A DNA stretch of 64,000 nt from an uncultured Prevotellaceae bacterium (GTDB lineage Bacteria; Bacteroidota; Bacteroidia; Bacteroidales; Bacteroidaceae), in the NCBI GenBank assembly GCA_900319225.1, contig ONNV01000007.1, forward strand, positions 1 through 64,000. The letters run 5' to 3'. Numbering within the stretch: the stretch's first letter is position 1; each line of letters opens with the position of its first letter. The notes under the pieces were generated by a model. The model was not told the DNA's origin. It was given only the letters and a program-made list of their open reading frames with translations, and did not search any database. Positions 38,182-46,652 of this stretch are shown here, piece by piece. The translations under genes were made by a program, and so were the position numbers.

Positions 38182-38572
38182 AGGCGTATTTGAGTATCAG
38201 ATCTGCATTTATGCCTAACTTTGAGTGTAGTCTTTTGGCGATAGGCATAGTGATACGCCTCTTTCCACTCAATATTTGACTGAAGACCGACTCATTGATT
38301 CCCAAATATTGAGCACCTTCTTTTTGTTTCATGTTATGTGCATAGAAGTAATCTTCTATAGACCTTATTAGTGGCGTCTTCTCTCTAAGCGGAAGAATGT
38401 CCATGTATTCATCCTCATATTGAGCCATAAGCTTACTCAAATCTGATATTTGGCGTGTGTACTCATTATCCATCTCAGGCTCAAGCATTCCTTTATCAGT
38501 TGCCTCTGCAATCAAGGCTTCAACTTTAGCCTTTATTTCATCATATTCCTTTCTTGTAGTCAATTTGTTCAT
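38180..38572 (-). CDS. HigA-type antitoxin, XRE HTH
   Basis: About 130 residues from the start at 38572 (MNKLTTRKEYDEIKAKVEAL). The N-terminal half is helical, and the C-terminal half is a Cro/C1-type helix-turn-helix (MKQKEGAQYLGINESVFSQI, then LSGKRRITMPIAKRLHSKLG, about 77-120). It follows the HigB-type toxin gene by 11 nt, with the toxin-first order typical of HigBA. It should neutralise the toxin and repress the operon through the palindromic site upstream. The frame is open nine codons further upstream, but that would overlap the toxin gene and lacks support. Confidence 0.9.
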   Translation of the reverse strand: MNKLTTRKEYDEIKAKVEALIAEATDKGMLEPEMDNEYTRQISDLSKLMAQYEDEYMDILPLREKTPLIRSIEDYFYAHNMKQKEGAQYLGINESVFSQILSGKRRITMPIAKRLHSKLGINADLILKYA

Positions 38573-38583
38573 AGTAAGTCCTT

Positions 38584-38877
38584 TTAAATTGTTGAACAAT
38601 CTATTTTGTCATATTCTTGATGTGTACCCACAAATCGGATATTTATCACACCTCCAATAAAGATGACTACAGCGACAATCCGATAGTTATTTCCTCCTAT
38701 GTTGAAAACATAGCGTCCATTCTTAACATAGTCTGCCGATGGAAACTGTGCTTTCAGTTCTGAATGACTATGCCATGTGGCGCGTTTTACCTTATCAACC
38801 CAATTGTTCATTGGAGCCGCTGATTGCGCATGGCTTTGTACAAAAGCATCAAGGAGTTCTTTATTTGCAATAATCAT
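38584..38877 (-). CDS. HigB-type mRNA interferase toxin
   Basis: About 97 residues from the start at 38877 (MIIANKELLDAFVQSH); an ATG at 38898 is in frame but inside the promoter box. The pattern of the HigB_toxin family (RelE superfamily) is clear: WVDKVKRATWHSHSELKAQF, NGRYVFNIGGNNYRIVAVVI and the C-terminal IRFVGTHQEYDKID. The basic and aromatic residues of this fold cut mRNA on the ribosome. It is encoded just upstream of its antitoxin. The module is inserted between the HIT gene and an A/T-rich hypothetical gene, suggesting horizontal arrival. Confidence 0.92.
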   Translation of the reverse strand: MIIANKELLDAFVQSHAQSAAPMNNWVDKVKRATWHSHSELKAQFPSADYVKNGRYVFNIGGNNYRIVAVVIFIGGVINIRFVGTHQEYDKIDCSTI

Positions 38878-38895
38878 CTTTATGGTATTTGTCCA

Positions 38896-38936
38896 CAAAA
38901 ATAGAACAATCTTTGCATTTCTGCAAATTAATTTGC
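38896..38936 (-). promoter_or_regulatory. higBA promoter with operator-like inverted repeats
   Basis: The complementary strand has a -7 box TATTTTTG at 38896-38903. Just upstream lie TTTGCA-4 nt-TGCAAA and the perfect palindrome GCAAATTAATTTGC (38923-38936), sharing TTTGC half-sites. These are suitable for binding by the HigA dimer. Confidence 0.6.
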
Positions 38937-38997
38937 GATTCTGTAAATTTTGATGAATAAACGTCCCCTTTTGTATTCTTTATGAAACGAATCACTT

Positions 38998-40158
38998 CTA
39001 TGTATTTTTTTGTCCGGCGTATCCTTGCAGGATAGTGAGAATAAATCCGCATGCCGAAGATTCATCATCAAAGGTTATGGGATATATGTTATCAAAACGA
39101 CCTATTGAGAAAAACCACCATAATCCGTCGGATGCAATTATATTATATGTGCTGGCAGATTCCATTTCACGTATTGTTAAATTGACACTAAAACCATCAG
39201 AGTCATCCTTTGCAATTGAAACCGTATAATTGTTACGCCCCTTGAACATATCCTTTGTCCTCTTTGCCATATCCTTTAAGAAAAGAGAAGGCTTGCATCT
39301 GTTATGTGAGGCCGCATTGTATAACTCCTTATATTCATCTTCATTCAGAGATGTATCAATCTCTTGAGTCCAGTTATTATAAAACTGTTTGTAGTTCAGA
39401 TATAGTTTATCAAGGTTATGCTTTAAAAGAACTGCGCTTTGAAGCAAATTTCCTTTGTGGTACCGATATTCCTTTCCAATAGATGTATAGTTACAAACGA
39501 ACCAGGAATAATCTTGAAGATTGTATTTGCCGATAATATCAATTATGTTTTTCTGTAACTCAATCAATAATGATGGTGTAGCTTTCTTGAACAAAAATTC
39601 CAGTGCGAAAGGCTGCCCCGTCCATGTTACTGGTTCCTCATCATCGTTGTCTTTATTGTCACTCTCATCGCTGTCTTTGACGATAGGATTGAACAGAGTC
39701 AGCAGTCCCTCTTTTTGTAAACGGTCAATAATATCCTGTAGATCTCTTTTAATAGCTTCCTTAACTATAGAATCATGGGCTACATCATTTCCTGATGGAA
39801 AAGGTATACCAACCTCCATAGTAATGTATGTCTTATTTAACGGATTATTGATATTACCTTTTTCATATATTCTATATATAAAACGGTAATTCCCTATGTT
39901 TATGGCAGCGATATCTTGTGTAATCAGTTTGTTATCTGCAGGTAGTGTGTCAATCAGTTTTTTAAAATCACGGGACCATTTACTTAAAGCATAACCTGTT
40001 ATATAAAGGATTAATAGTAATCCCACTAAAACTCCAATGCTCTTAAATACAGAAGCATTAGAGGTCTGGATATATGTTTTCACTGCCATGAAAATGACGT
40101 ACAAAAACACAACGCCTATAACAATGTAATTTTTTGTTCTTTGTCTCATTTTGAGCAA
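38998..40158 (-). CDS. Hypothetical membrane protein (386 aa)
   Basis: Two N-terminal membrane spans (about 10-27 and 40-60) precede a large soluble domain with mixed alpha/beta character. An acidic stretch, DSDESDNKDNDDEE, lies near residue 170. Later parts contain LFLKDMAKRTKDMFKGRNN and SDGLWWFFSIGRFDNIYPIT. I recognise no family. The sequence is more A/T-rich than the Wzx gene upstream of it, from which it is separated by only 6 nt, so co-transcription is possible. An alternative start three codons in (MRQRTKN) fits equally well. It may have come in with the toxin-antitoxin module next to it. Confidence 0.75.
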   Translation of the reverse strand: MLKMRQRTKNYIVIGVVFLYVIFMAVKTYIQTSNASVFKSIGVLVGLLLILYITGYALSKWSRDFKKLIDTLPADNKLITQDIAAINIGNYRFIYRIYEKGNINNPLNKTYITMEVGIPFPSGNDVAHDSIVKEAIKRDLQDIIDRLQKEGLLTLFNPIVKDSDESDNKDNDDEEPVTWTGQPFALEFLFKKATPSLLIELQKNIIDIIGKYNLQDYSWFVCNYTSIGKEYRYHKGNLLQSAVLLKHNLDKLYLNYKQFYNNWTQEIDTSLNEDEYKELYNAASHNRCKPSLFLKDMAKRTKDMFKGRNNYTVSIAKDDSDGFSVNLTIREMESASTYNIIASDGLWWFFSIGRFDNIYPITFDDESSACGFILTILQGYAGQKNT

Positions 40159-40164
40159 GATTCA

Positions 40165-41667
40165 TTACTTAAAATACTTGCCGATGACCGGGAGGCTGGA
40201 GAGCGGCAGGTCTTTCTTTATTAGGTAGGCCAGGTAGATACAGAGAAGGACGGTGTTGATTATGAATGTGAGCCAACCGGACAGCTCTTTCTTGTCTACG
40301 TATAGGTAAATCACGTAAAGTACGGCAGCCAGCAGCACGTACACGGCAATCTCCCCAAGCGGATAGTTGATGGGACTCTTTTTCTGCCCGATGAAGTAGG
40401 ACAGGATCATGCAGGTGGCGTATCCGGCAAATCCTCCCCAGGCGCAGGCCATATATCCGTATTGGGGCACATAGATGAAGTTTATGGCCAGCAGCACGGC
40501 GCACCCCACGAATGAGAAAATGGCTCCCCACCAGGTCTGGTCAATCAGTTTGTACCAGAAAGAGAGGTTGAAATAGATTCCCATGAATATCTCGGCCATC
40601 ATGACTATGGGCACGACCTTAAGTCCCTCCCAATAGGTCCTTCCTATTATAAACTTGAAGTAATCCAGGTAGAACATCACAAACAGGAATGCCAGCAGGG
40701 AGAATATGATGAAATACTTCATGGCATCGGCATAAATCTTGTTCTGCCCTGTCTTCTCCTTGGCGGCAGTACTGAACACCATAGGCTCATAGGCGTAACG
40801 GAATGCCTGGGTGAGCATTGACATTATCATGGCAACTTTGACGGCGCTTCCGTAAATGCCCAACAGCCTTTCACCTTCCTCTCCCGTGATAATCTTGGTA
40901 AAGCAGATCTTATCGGCCACCTGGTTAAGGATGCCGGCCAGACCCAGAATCAGGATAGGCCAGGTGTAGGAGAGCATCTGTTTGAACAGCTTAGAGTCAA
41001 ATCCGTTCCTTATCTGTCTTATCTCGGGCAACAAACCTAAGGTAATGCTGGCCGAACAGAACAGATTGATGTAGAATACGTATCTGATCACGTTATCCAT
41101 GCTGTACCATCCAAGCAGTCTGGGGTGATTCTGATAAACCGATGAGAACCACAACACAATTATCAGGTTGAGAGCAATTGTAAGGCCTATGTTGGTAAGC
41201 TTGAGCGCAGCAAACTTTATGGGTCTCTTAAGGAATCTCAGATATGAGAATACTATAGCCTGGAAAGAGTCAATTGCCACTACAAGTGACAGTGCCGTCA
41301 CATACTCGGGGTGATCAGGATACTGCAGGAAAGCACAAATCTCATACCGGAATGTTATGCACAATGCTGCAAACAGAGCCGACAGGATACCTACCGATAT
41401 AAGGGCGGTAGAATAGACCCGTTCCGGTTTCTGCCCCTCTTTGTTGGCAAACCTGAACATGGTGGTCTCCATTCCGAACGTAAGCAGCACCAGGCACAGG
41501 GCAGTATAGGCATACATCTTGGTGATAGCTCCATACTGTGCGTCCTGAGCCTTCAGGATATTTGTGTATAGCGGTGTAAGCAGATAGTTGATGAACCTGC
41601 CTACAATGCTGCTTATTCCGTAAATGGCCGTATCCTTGGCCAATGATGCCATCTTGCTGCTTGCCAT
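40165..41667 (-). CDS. Wzx-type polysaccharide/lipopolysaccharide flippase
   Basis: A 500-residue polytopic protein with about 12-14 membrane spans of the MATE/MVF (polysaccharide biosynthesis) type. It begins MASLAKDTAIYGISSIVGRFINYLLTPLYTNIL, typical of the family. Such proteins flip undecaprenyl-linked repeat units to the periplasm. No glycosyltransferase cluster is next to it, so it works at a distance from its biosynthesis genes or on another lipid-linked substrate. It is 8 nt downstream of the TlpA lipoprotein gene and 6 nt upstream of a hypothetical gene, so it lies inside a leftward operon. Confidence 0.9.
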   Translation of the reverse strand: MASSKMASLAKDTAIYGISSIVGRFINYLLTPLYTNILKAQDAQYGAITKMYAYTALCLVLLTFGMETTMFRFANKEGQKPERVYSTALISVGILSALFAALCITFRYEICAFLQYPDHPEYVTALSLVVAIDSFQAIVFSYLRFLKRPIKFAALKLTNIGLTIALNLIIVLWFSSVYQNHPRLLGWYSMDNVIRYVFYINLFCSASITLGLLPEIRQIRNGFDSKLFKQMLSYTWPILILGLAGILNQVADKICFTKIITGEEGERLLGIYGSAVKVAMIMSMLTQAFRYAYEPMVFSTAAKEKTGQNKIYADAMKYFIIFSLLAFLFVMFYLDYFKFIIGRTYWEGLKVVPIVMMAEIFMGIYFNLSFWYKLIDQTWWGAIFSFVGCAVLLAINFIYVPQYGYMACAWGGFAGYATCMILSYFIGQKKSPINYPLGEIAVYVLLAAVLYVIYLYVDKKELSGWLTFIINTVLLCIYLAYLIKKDLPLSSLPVIGKYFK

Positions 41668-41675
41668 TGCCTAGT

Positions 41676-42737
41676 TCACTTAAGTAGTTCTGATATCTTT
41701 TTCTCCAGATCGTCTCCTCTCAGGTTGGTCGCGATAATCCTGCCGGTGCTTGCATCTACCAGGAAATTGGCAGGAATTGAGGTTATACCGTATTCTCTTG
41801 AAACCTCATTGTCCCAGTATTTCAGGTCACTTACATGTACCCAGTTCATCTGGTTGTCCGTGATGGCCTTGAGCCAGGCGTCCTTTGAGCGGTCAAGTGA
41901 TACTCCCAGAATCTGGAATCCCTTCTTGAAATACTTGCTGTAAGTCTCTTTCAGGTACGGAACCTCACGCATGCATGGACCGCACCATGATGCCCAGAAA
42001 TCTATCAGCACATATTTTACTCCCTCTGCTGCCAGCACATCCTTTGATGAGATGACGTTGCCGTGGATATCGGTCTGGCTGAATTCTGTATAAGGGCTTC
42101 CGGGTGCCGTGCCCATCAGTTTTACATTGCGTTCATTGAGAGCTTTCCACAGATCCGTCTCCTGCATGCGTGCCTTGAATGAGTCAAGTATGTTCCTTAC
42201 CTCTTGCGGTTCCAGGTCATCGGCAACCTCACGCAGGCAAATCAGGCCAAACAGGTTGCCATTGTTCTTTTTTGCACCGTCCACAAGGAATGTCTCCCAT
42301 TTCTGCTGAACCTCCTCAAGAACGCCTTCCTGGCCTTCGTGAGACTCATAATACTGGGTAAGCTCAATAGACTTCTGTACAAAGGTATTGAACAGGTCAT
42401 TAGTCCTGGAGCCTGTCACCTTATATTCATCATAAAAGCCCAGAGGAACCATAGTGAGATCACCCGGTTCAAGAATTACCGTGCAGTTGAGTGATGCCAC
42501 ACGGGGATTGCGTGTATTGGCAATATTTGCAAGCTTGGGCAGAATGATTTCACCCTTGAATGAGAACTCTCCTTTATCACTAACCTCTGCCGAATCAATC
42601 ACTTGACCGGAGCTTATCAGATACAGCTTGTTTATATCCTTTTCCTGTATGGAGCCATGCAGCAGATAGGCTGTTTTCTGACCTGTGCAGTTGCACAATA
42701 CCATAGACAGGAGTAATACCAGGGATGCTTTCTTCAT
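41676..42737 (-). CDS. TlpA-family thiol-disulfide lipoprotein (DUF4369 + thioredoxin)
   Basis: A 353-residue lipoprotein (signal MKKASLVLLLSMVLCNCTGQ). A DUF4369 domain (about 25-130, LLHGSIQEKDINKLYLI) and a helical middle part precede a TlpA/ResA-like thioredoxin domain (about 215-353). The intact active site is FWASWCGPCMREVPYLKE, and the cis-Pro loop is GITSIPANFLVD. It should reduce or rearrange disulfides on the periplasmic or outer-membrane side. It is the first gene of the leftward operon with the flippase, and has a perfect TATATTTG promoter. Compare the cysteine-less relative at 35917. Confidence 0.92.
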   Translation of the reverse strand: MKKASLVLLLSMVLCNCTGQKTAYLLHGSIQEKDINKLYLISSGQVIDSAEVSDKGEFSFKGEIILPKLANIANTRNPRVASLNCTVILEPGDLTMVPLGFYDEYKVTGSRTNDLFNTFVQKSIELTQYYESHEGQEGVLEEVQQKWETFLVDGAKKNNGNLFGLICLREVADDLEPQEVRNILDSFKARMQETDLWKALNERNVKLMGTAPGSPYTEFSQTDIHGNVISSKDVLAAEGVKYVLIDFWASWCGPCMREVPYLKETYSKYFKKGFQILGVSLDRSKDAWLKAITDNQMNWVHVSDLKYWDNEVSREYGITSIPANFLVDASTGRIIATNLRGDDLEKKISELLK

Positions 42738-42763
42738 ATCGGTGTTTTAAGTAATTACTAGTC

Positions 42764-42771
42764 CAAATATA
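42764..42771 (-). promoter_or_regulatory. -7 box of the TlpA-Wzx operon
   Basis: The complementary strand reads TATATTTG, 26 nt upstream of the TlpA-type start codon. Confidence 0.65.
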
Positions 42772-42868
42772 GGGAGTTAGTTTCAAACTGAAGGCCTTAT
42801 TTTGGCCCATTATTGAAATTTTTGAAAAATTTTCCTGCAAAAGTGTTGCACGCAATAAAACCATGTCT

Positions 42869-42876
42869 TATATTTG
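42869..42876 (+). promoter_or_regulatory. -7 box of the transglutaminase-like pair
   Basis: TATATTTG, a perfect match, lies 98 nt upstream of the ATG at 42975. The leader contains a terminator-like hairpin. Confidence 0.65.
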
Positions 42877-42892
42877 CCCTCGATAGATTGCT

Positions 42893-42944
42893 GAGTTACA
42901 TTTTTAATCCCGGAATTAGGCATTGAAAATGTAGCTCTTTTTTT
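42893..42944 (+). terminator. Terminator-like hairpin in the leader of 42975 (attenuator candidate)
   Basis: GAGTTACATTTT and AAAATGTAGCTC (one wobble pair) form a 12-bp stem around a 21-nt loop, followed directly by T7. It begins about 10 nt after the expected transcription start and ends 30 nt before the ATG, so it would stop most transcripts unless read-through is controlled. Confidence 0.65.
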
Positions 42945-42974
42945 GTCTATTTTGAACTTTATTTGTTTGAATAA

Positions 42975-44360
42975 ATGTTGTTAAGAGACTCCATCATCGC
43001 TATGATGGCCTTGTTTGCAGCCTTTTCCTGTCAGAGTAAAGACACTCAGTTGGAAACAGCGCTCGGGTCGGCCGGTGAAAACCGGCCGACCATAGAGGCT
43101 GTCCTTAAACACTACCGTACTCAGGATCCTGTTCCCGAGAAATTTGAAGCGGCCTTGTTCCTTATTAAGAATATGCCTGCGCACTATTCTTATATGGGTG
43201 ATTCCATTTACCTGTATTATGACTATGCTCAGCGCATTTTGAGTAATGACACCCTTACACCGGAGTCACAGCGTGACTCTCTGCTCATGGTAACCAAAAG
43301 GCTCTATTCTCATTTACCTGAGCGCACCGTCCCTGATACAAGAGTAATATCAAAGGATTATCTTATACATAATATAGACCTCTCTTATGACCAGTGGAAA
43401 AACTGTCCATGGGCAAGCCAGCTCACTTTCGATGAGTATCTGGAATGGCTGTTGCCATATAAGGCAGTAGATCTGCAGGAACTGGATTATTGGCGTGACA
43501 CCTTATCACTGTGCTATGGTGACGGCATGCGTAATCCCGTAGTTAATGATGTAGAGTACAATACCACGACAGGTGTGGCCGATATGATCCGCAATGAGGT
43601 TCTCGGCAAGATTAACCGTCATGGCCTCTACACCGAAAGCGGACTGCCGCTGCTCAGTGCATCACTCCTGCACCGGCAGACATTCGGACATATTCCGGAT
43701 TATGCGTTGCTGGCAGCTTTGTCATTCCGCAGTATGGGAGTGCCGGTGGTTATCGATGAAACCCCTGTAGGAGCAAGGGATGAGGCTGCAACACGTTGGT
43801 TCGTGATCTTGTCGGACCGTGGCAAGGAGGTTACATCGGAGTGGGATCTTGCCACACAGATAGGCTGGTCTTTCTTTCCGTATGAACGTGGCCCTAAGGT
43901 TTTCAGACAGACATATGCAATAGATGAACGCAGGCTTGACTATATAAAGAACGCTAAGTACGTATATCCCTTTGATATTACCGTAAAGGACGTCACAGAC
44001 AAATACTTTCTTTCATCACATGTCTCTGTAACTATTGAAAAACACAACCGGAGCAAACTAAAGGACCGATACGTTTATATTGCTTCGGCCATTCGTTCAA
44101 CTCAGGACCATATCGCACCCAGTGCGGGTCCTGAGCCGGACGGTTGGAAAATTGTAGATTTCTGCAAACTAAAGGGTAGTAAGGCTGTTTTCCGGAATAT
44201 GGGCCGTGAAGTAATGTACATAGTTCTGGGTTATGACGGCGTTGCTCTTGTACCGATATCAGATCCCTTTATATTAAAGAAGGATGGAACCACCCAATAC
44301 GTATCTGCTGATACGGTTTTCTCTCCATATTTGAATAAATGGTGTAATAAACCAATCTGA
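42975..44360 (+). CDS. Transglutaminase-like lipoprotein without catalytic Cys/His
   Basis: A 461-residue lipoprotein (signal MMALFAAFSCQS, lipidated Cys about 20). It aligns along its length with the protein at 44368: AGENRPxxExxLxHY, KNMPAHYSYMGD, SKDYLIHNIDLSYDQWKNCPW, LTFDEYLEWLLPYK. In the transglutaminase-like core the paralogue reads FGSCYDY and SEGHSW, whereas this one reads FGHIPDY (Ile240 at the Cys position) and EAATRW (Thr at the His position). It is therefore probably inactive as an enzyme. It lacks the C-terminal discoidin-like domain. It lies 7 nt upstream of its paralogue. A binding or scaffold role is inferred, not shown. Confidence 0.87.
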   Translation: MLLRDSIIAMMALFAAFSCQSKDTQLETALGSAGENRPTIEAVLKHYRTQDPVPEKFEAALFLIKNMPAHYSYMGDSIYLYYDYAQRILSNDTLTPESQRDSLLMVTKRLYSHLPERTVPDTRVISKDYLIHNIDLSYDQWKNCPWASQLTFDEYLEWLLPYKAVDLQELDYWRDTLSLCYGDGMRNPVVNDVEYNTTTGVADMIRNEVLGKINRHGLYTESGLPLLSASLLHRQTFGHIPDYALLAALSFRSMGVPVVIDETPVGARDEAATRWFVILSDRGKEVTSEWDLATQIGWSFFPYERGPKVFRQTYAIDERRLDYIKNAKYVYPFDITVKDVTDKYFLSSHVSVTIEKHNRSKLKDRYVYIASAIRSTQDHIAPSAGPEPDGWKIVDFCKLKGSKAVFRNMGREVMYIVLGYDGVALVPISDPFILKKDGTTQYVSADTVFSPYLNKWCNKPI

Positions 44361-44367
44361 ATCAATC

Positions 44368-46344
44368 ATGAAAAACATCTTTGGATTTATTGGGGCTTCG
44401 GTCTCATGTGTTCTCCTGGCAGTTTTAAGCAGTTGCAGTAATGAACAGAGGTATCTGCGTTATGCCCTTAAGGTTGCCGGCGAGAACCGGCCGCAACTTG
44501 AACGGGTCCTTGACCACTATAGGCATGAGGACAAGGATCCGTCCAAGTTAGCTGCAGCCAAATATCTTATAATCAACATGCCGGGACACTTCTCATATAC
44601 AGATACGGCAACCGTTGATTTCTATTATAACGCAGCTCTTAAGATTCAGCAATCCGGCGGCACCCCGGAGTGGCAGCGTGATACCCTACGCTCCATCAGT
44701 GACGCGCTCAATTACAGTCTGTCAAGAGCCGTAGAGTCTGACATAAAGCTGGTAACATCCGATTATCTGATTGACAACATTGACAAGGCATTCCATGAGT
44801 GGCGAACCCGTCCGTGGGCTCAGCATCTCACATTTGATGAATTCAGGGATTGGATATTGCCATATAAGGTCATAGATTATCAGTTGTTGGATTCATGGCG
44901 TGACACCCTTTCGGCACGTTTCTCGGACAGTATCAGCTCTGTGCCGTCAGATGATGACCGCCGTCTCTCCATTTACGGTGCGATAGATATAGTCCGTAAT
45001 GAGATTCATACCAAGAATCCGCCGCGTGTACTGTGGGAGGAACGCAGCGGCATACCGTTGAGAAGTGCCCAAACATGGGCTAATATGACATTCGGCAGCT
45101 GTTATGATTATGTAACTATGGGAACAGCCGTTTTCCGTAGCCTGGGTCTTCCGTCTGTAGTGGACCGTGTTCCTGTCTGGGGGCGTAACAGTGAAGGTCA
45201 CAGTTGGTTTACATTCCTTTCAGACCAAGGAAAGGAGACTCCAACCATCAATTCACTTATTGTAGCGGCTGGCATGCCGTTCTATCCGTACGAACGCATT
45301 CCCAAAGTCTGGCGCAATACGTTTACCATTAACCGTGACATTGTAAGATACCGTAATACGGCCAAATATGTCCATCAGTTTGACCTGTGCGAGCATGATG
45401 TGACGGACCATTACGTAAGGACATCGGACATAGAGGTTCAGTTGATGAGTGACATCAGGATTGATGATAAGTATGCCTACATAGCAGTGTTTGTCAACTC
45501 AGGTGGTCCGTCATGGCGTGTCCTGGATTACGGAGAGGTCAAGCACGGTAAGGTCTGTTTCAGGAACATGGGTAGAAACGTTCTTTACATAGCGCTCTAT
45601 TACAACGGTTCTGTCCTTGCTCCGGCAAGTGAACCGTTTATCCTGGAAAAAGACGGCGGGGTACGTTATATCCATAGCGAAGGAGGTGACGGCGTACGCA
45701 GCATTGACATTCGTCGCAAGTACTTTGAGTCTTATAATGTGGTAGATATGCGTAGGCGTATACTTGGCGGTAAGATTCAGTGCGCAACACGTCCAGATTT
45801 CAGTGATTCGGTTACGCTCTACACAATAGAGACAACCAAAATTCCTGACAAGATTCCCGTTTGTGCCCGTGCCCCTTACCGTTACTGGCGTTATCTCTCA
45901 CCCAACGGCTCATGGGGTAGCGTAGCCGAGGTCCTGTTTATGGATAGTCTGGGCAATCCGGTAAAAGGCTGTGGAATTGCAGTCCCCGAGGCAGGACAGG
46001 ATGCAATAGACCGGGCATATGACGGAGACATGCTCAGCAATTTTGAGGTAAACCAACCAGATGGAAACTGGGTGGGGCTGGATTTGGGTACTCCCGGTGA
46101 TGTGTCATTCGTAAGGATTGTCCCCCGTAGCGATGACAACGACATATGCCCCGGCAACCAATATGAACTGATGTTCTTTGACGGACTGGACTGGTTCTCA
46201 ATAGGCCGTAAAGTGGCCGATGACAACACTCTGCATTATGAGAATGTTCCCATAAACAAACTGCTATGGTTACGTAACTATACCAGAGGTAATGACGAGC
46301 GTCCGTTCCTGCTGGATCATGACGGCAACATAGAATGGTGGTAA
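44368..46344 (+). CDS. Transglutaminase-like lipoprotein with C-terminal discoidin-like domain
   Basis: A 658-residue lipoprotein (LLAVLSSCSNE, lipidated Cys about 23). The N-terminal helical part (about 30-190) leads to a transglutaminase-like core with C245 in TFGSCYDY and H278 in SEGHSWFTF; an Asp should follow. After a beta-rich middle (about 340-500) the last 110 residues (FEVNQPDGNWVGLDLG, VRIVPRSDDNDICPG, YELMFFDGLDWFSIGR) resemble an F5/8-type (discoidin) carbohydrate-binding domain. The family may cleave or cross-link peptide or glycan-peptide substrates at the cell surface. A paralogue with a dead core precedes it, and another begins at the window's left end. Confidence 0.88.
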   Translation: MKNIFGFIGASVSCVLLAVLSSCSNEQRYLRYALKVAGENRPQLERVLDHYRHEDKDPSKLAAAKYLIINMPGHFSYTDTATVDFYYNAALKIQQSGGTPEWQRDTLRSISDALNYSLSRAVESDIKLVTSDYLIDNIDKAFHEWRTRPWAQHLTFDEFRDWILPYKVIDYQLLDSWRDTLSARFSDSISSVPSDDDRRLSIYGAIDIVRNEIHTKNPPRVLWEERSGIPLRSAQTWANMTFGSCYDYVTMGTAVFRSLGLPSVVDRVPVWGRNSEGHSWFTFLSDQGKETPTINSLIVAAGMPFYPYERIPKVWRNTFTINRDIVRYRNTAKYVHQFDLCEHDVTDHYVRTSDIEVQLMSDIRIDDKYAYIAVFVNSGGPSWRVLDYGEVKHGKVCFRNMGRNVLYIALYYNGSVLAPASEPFILEKDGGVRYIHSEGGDGVRSIDIRRKYFESYNVVDMRRRILGGKIQCATRPDFSDSVTLYTIETTKIPDKIPVCARAPYRYWRYLSPNGSWGSVAEVLFMDSLGNPVKGCGIAVPEAGQDAIDRAYDGDMLSNFEVNQPDGNWVGLDLGTPGDVSFVRIVPRSDDNDICPGNQYELMFFDGLDWFSIGRKVADDNTLHYENVPINKLLWLRNYTRGNDERPFLLDHDGNIEWW

Positions 46345-46380
46345 TGAATGCTTATGATAATTGAAATAATAAAGTGTAAC

Positions 46381-46472
46381 TCAACAATAGCTTTATCTGC
46401 CGGGGCAGCTCCCGTGCATAAGCTCCAAGGGTGCATTGGAGCTGCCCAAGGCGGATTTATCACGATTGTTGA
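46381..46472. repeat. Imperfect long inverted repeat with competing hairpins
   Basis: TCAACAAT (46381) and ATTGTTGA (46465) are the outer arms. Inside, GGGCAGCTCC (46403-46412) pairs with GGAGCTGCCC (46438-46447). AGCTCCAA (46421-46428) can instead pair with TTGGAGCT (46436-46443), using the same right arm. The two inner pairings exclude each other, as in RNA switches. No protein gene is seen in the 46345-46736 gap. Confidence 0.6.
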
Positions 46473-46615
46473 CTAAAGAATTGAATTATGTGATAGAAAA
46501 CTGGAGAGCAATAACAGATCTGGAAAGAGAGAAGGGATAAGACAGTGCCACCCTTGCAAAGTTCGCTGTCAATATCCCTTCCCGATCCAGGTCCATAGTT
46601 TAACCTAAACCTGAA
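46381..46615 (-). ncRNA. Candidate structured RNA, leftward, unidentified
   Basis: A perfect TATCTTTG promoter on the complementary strand (46621-46628) points into about 230 nt without a protein gene. The transcript would contain a long hairpin, 46520-46590: CTGGA/TCCAG, an internal loop, AAGGGATA/TATCCCTT, then ACAG/CTGT. It would end in the G/C-rich competing hairpins at 46403-46447. I looked for tmRNA, RNase P and SRP signatures and found none; a 6S-like RNA cannot be excluded. Inference from promoter and structure only. Confidence 0.35.
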
Positions 46616-46620
46616 CGCCG

Positions 46621-46628
46621 CAAAGATA
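46621..46628 (-). promoter_or_regulatory. Orphan -7 box facing the non-coding gap
   Basis: The complementary strand reads TATCTTTG. No reading frame of credible composition follows it leftward, so it may drive a non-coding RNA. Confidence 0.5.
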
Positions 46629-46652
46629 GTGGATTTTATTAAAGTTCTGTTG

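Noticed and set aside
46381-46615. Assignment of the gap as tmRNA, RNase P RNA or SRP RNA
   Set aside because: The hallmark sequences of these RNAs (tRNA-like ends, the GGAA/AGCAG-type SRP loop, the RNase P core) were not found. Left as unidentified.
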